Shown piece after piece: positions 62,054-64,000 of a stretch of 64,000 nt of DNA. The notes beneath the pieces were generated by a model. That model ran no database searches, was not told the DNA's origin, and saw only the letters and a program-made list of their open reading frames with translations. The DNA comes from Polaribacter litorisediminis (GTDB lineage Bacteria > Bacteroidota > Bacteroidia > Flavobacteriales > Flavobacteriaceae). Each line of letters starts with the position of its first letter. Position 1 is the stretch's first letter. Location: positions 793,001-857,000 of the forward strand of contig NZ_CP082966.1 of NCBI RefSeq assembly GCF_019968605.1, read 5' to 3'. The position numbers and the translations under genes were made by a program.

Positions 62054-63487
62054 CTATTTTTTCTTACAAATAAAGAGTCCGATAAAGGTTAAGAATCCAT
62101 TTAAAACGAGTACAAAAAAGCCAAAATCAAAATTATAAATTATAAAACTATAATAGCTGATTAAAAAAGTTAAGATAGGAGCTAGGATGCAAATTAGCGG
62201 AACAAGTTTATCTTTAACTTTTAATTTTGTAAACAACCCGAAGCCATATAAACCTAACAAAGGACCATAAGTGTAACCAGCAGCTTTAAAAATATTAGCA
62301 ATGACACTTTCATCTGCAATAAAATATTTGAAGATTAAAATGGTCCCTATTAAGACCAAGGAAAATACTACATGAATTTGCTTTCTAATTTTTTCTTGAT
62401 TTAGAACGTCTTTCTTTTTGTCTATTTCTAAAATATCAATACTAAAAGAGGTTGTTAAAGAGGTTAATGCAGAATCCGCACTCGAATAGGCAGCAGCAAT
62501 TAAACCTAATAAAAAGAAAATGGCCGCTGTTAAGCCTAAAGTTCCCTTGCCAGCAATTTCTGGAAAGAGTTGATCCTTGTGTGCGTCAATTCCGTTTTTT
62601 TGAGCATAATCGGTTAATAAAACTCCTAAAGCCAAAAAGAAAAAATTTACAATAACCAAAACAATGGTAAACCAAAACATATTTTTTTGAGCGTCTTTTA
62701 AATTTTTACAGGTTAGGTTTTTTTGCATCATATCTTGGTCTAAACCCGTCATTACAATGGCTATAAAAGCACCTGCTAAAAAGCGTTTCCAAAAATAATT
62801 TCCTGTTTTCACATCCTCAAAAAAGAAGGTTTTAGAAAGTTTGCTGTCTGCAACATAAGAAAATATATTACTGATTTCCATCTCAGAAGAAATGGTGTAA
62901 ATACAAACACCAACAGCAATCAGCATAAATAAGGTCTGCAAAGTATCTGTCCAAACAATCGTTTTTATACCACCTTTAAAAGTGTACAGCCAAATTAATA
63001 AAATAGTAATCGTTACGGTTGCCCAAAACGGAATTCCATAAGCATCAAATAATAATAATTGCAATACATTAGCCACTAAAAAGAGTCTAAAAGCGGCGCC
63101 AATAGTTCTTGATAATAAAAAGAAACTTGCTCCAGTTTTATAAGAATAGTTACCAAAACGGTCTTGTAAATAGGTGTATATAGAGGTTAAATTTAACCGA
63201 TAATAAAGCGGTAATAACACCAAACCAATAACAGCATAGCCAACAATATAGCCAAAGACCATTTGCATATAACTCATACTTTGCGCTTCTACCCAACCAG
63301 GAACCGATATAAACGTAACGCCAGAGAGCGAGGCGCCAATCATACCAAATGCCACTAAATACCAGGGAGAAGAGTTATTTGCTTTAAAAAAAGTATTGTT
63401 ATCAGCAGATTTTCCGGTGAGATAAGAAATAAACATTAACACTGAAAAATAACTGATAATTAATAATAAAATATGGATGGGTTGCAT
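62054..63487 (-). CDS. Sodium:solute symporter (SSS family)
   Basis: 477 residues, 12-13 membrane helices. Signature regions: GASLSGVTFISVPGWV in helix 1, DTLQTLFMLIAVGVC, GLDQDMMQKNLTCKN, and AAYSSADSALTSLTTSFS with the Ser/Thr residues of the Na2 site. Solute cannot be deduced. Divergent from recR (90-bp gap), an arrangement frequent in Flavobacteriaceae chromosomes. Confidence 0.93.
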   Translation of the reverse strand: MQPIHILLLIISYFSVLMFISYLTGKSADNNTFFKANNSSPWYLVAFGMIGASLSGVTFISVPGWVEAQSMSYMQMVFGYIVGYAVIGLVLLPLYYRLNLTSIYTYLQDRFGNYSYKTGASFFLLSRTIGAAFRLFLVANVLQLLLFDAYGIPFWATVTITILLIWLYTFKGGIKTIVWTDTLQTLFMLIAVGVCIYTISSEMEISNIFSYVADSKLSKTFFFEDVKTGNYFWKRFLAGAFIAIVMTGLDQDMMQKNLTCKNLKDAQKNMFWFTIVLVIVNFFFLALGVLLTDYAQKNGIDAHKDQLFPEIAGKGTLGLTAAIFFLLGLIAAAYSSADSALTSLTTSFSIDILEIDKKKDVLNQEKIRKQIHVVFSLVLIGTILIFKYFIADESVIANIFKAAGYTYGPLLGLYGFGLFTKLKVKDKLVPLICILAPILTFLISYYSFIIYNFDFGFFVLVLNGFLTFIGLFICKKK

Positions 63488-63540
63488 GAATTCTTTAAAG
63501 ATTTTAAGCTACGAATATAGAATTTTTTAGGAGAATAAAA

Positions 63541-63572
63541 TTGTAAATCACTTGTCAAAAATTGTACTTTTG
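63541..63572 (+). promoter_or_regulatory. Promoter of recR
   Basis: TTG at 63541, 21-bp spacer, TACTTTTG at 63565 (TAnnTTTG). The last G is 6 bp before the ATG at 63578, the same layout as at 18639/18645, so recR mRNA would be leaderless or nearly so. Confidence 0.65.
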
Positions 63573-63577
63573 TGCCC

Positions 63578-64000
63578 ATGGATTTTTCATCAAAAATATT
63601 AGAAAACGCAGTAAATGAAATGTCACGATTACCCGGAATTGGTAAACGAACAGCGTTGCGTTTGGTGTTACATTTGTTAAAGCAACCAAAAGAGAATACA
63701 ACGTTTTTATCTGAAGCGCTATTACACTTAAGAAATGATATAAAAACCTGTGAAAAATGTCATAATATTTCTGATACCATTTTGTGTGATATTTGCCAAA
63801 ATCCTAGAAGAAATTCGGAAATTGTTTGTGTTGTAGAAGATATTAGAGATGTAATGGCCATTGAGAGTACTTCTCAATATAAAGGTCTGTATCATGTTTT
63901 GGGTGGTAAAATTTCTCCTATTGAAGGCATTGGACCTCAAAACCTGCAAATAGAATCTTTAATAAACAAAATTGAAAAAGGCGAAACAAAAGAACTTATT
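63578..64000 (+). CDS. recR: Recombination mediator protein RecR (3' end beyond window)
   Basis: 141 residues visible. Helix-hairpin-helix [20 protein letters not shown], the four-Cys zinc finger CEKCHN...CDICQNPRR, and the Toprim domain start [14 protein letters not shown] with [20 protein letters not shown]. RecR loads RecA with RecF/RecO during gap repair. Start at 63578 matches the usual N-terminus ([12 protein letters not shown]). Confidence 0.96.
   Translation, partial: MDFSSKILENAVNEMSRLPGIGKRTALRLVLHLLKQPKENTTFLSEALLHLRNDIKTCEKCHNISDTILCDICQNPRRNSEIVCVVEDIRDVMAIESTSQYKGLYHVLGGKISPIEGIGPQNLQIESLINKIEKGETKELI

Overview
The window is an accessory-rich stretch of a low-GC Bacteroidota chromosome, almost certainly a member of the Flavobacteriaceae. 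Evidence for this is the TAnnTTTG-type -7 promoter elements, LytTR/LytS-type two-component pairs, DUF3667, DUF6090 and DUF6943-like proteins, ABC permeases fused to M1 peptidases, lipoproteins with acidic residues after the lipid-carrying Cys, and a sodium:solute symporter next to recR at the right edge. No genus can be fixed from sequence alone.

Left part (1-36.2 kb): repeated signalling and export modules. Module 1 has a LytTR regulator and LytS-like kinase (2.1-3.9 kb), a divergent serine hydrolase (4.1 kb), then an ABC ATPase and a permease-M1 peptidase fusion (6.1-10.5 kb). Module 3 (29.6-35.5 kb) repeats the regulator, kinase, ATPase and permease-peptidase. Between kinase and divergent gene, both carry three TGATRAACA-like sites exactly 21 bp apart, at the same distance (42 bp) from the kinase start and (83 bp) from a TAnnTTTG element. 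Decayed regulators at 12.4 and 26.2 kb are relics of further copies. Between them sit a complete tripartite efflux locus (TolC, FtsX-type permease, ATPase, HlyD; 12.7-18.4 kb), divergent from a sigma-54 activator and histidine kinase, and a scarred segment (21.6-26.7 kb) with an IS, a WD40 fragment, a split GPP34-like paralogue, a TetR/CPBP pair and IS110 debris.

Middle (36.2-43.6 kb): an AraC-TPR membrane regulator is divergent from an ankyrin / acyltransferase / DUF6090 / serine hydrolase / CPBP / thioredoxin-like gene series, with a two-copy direct repeat (period 20) in the control region.

Right part (43.6-61.7 kb): mobile and defence-like material. It holds a three-gene HipB-HipS-HipT-like toxin-antitoxin locus with three evenly spaced operators, a compact four-gene operon of unknown role with a DUF5675 protein and small membrane proteins, a tRNA-Ser-like 3' end that looks like an att site, IS1380 and IS3 elements, and five genes on one strand (52.1-59.1 kb), each followed by an imperfect inverted-repeat element resembling an integron attC site. 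Two ISs cut both ends of this array and no integrase is visible. An hsdM 3' fragment follows the right-hand IS66.

The last 2.5 kb look like core chromosome: a predicted ~85-nt small RNA, the symporter and the start of recR.
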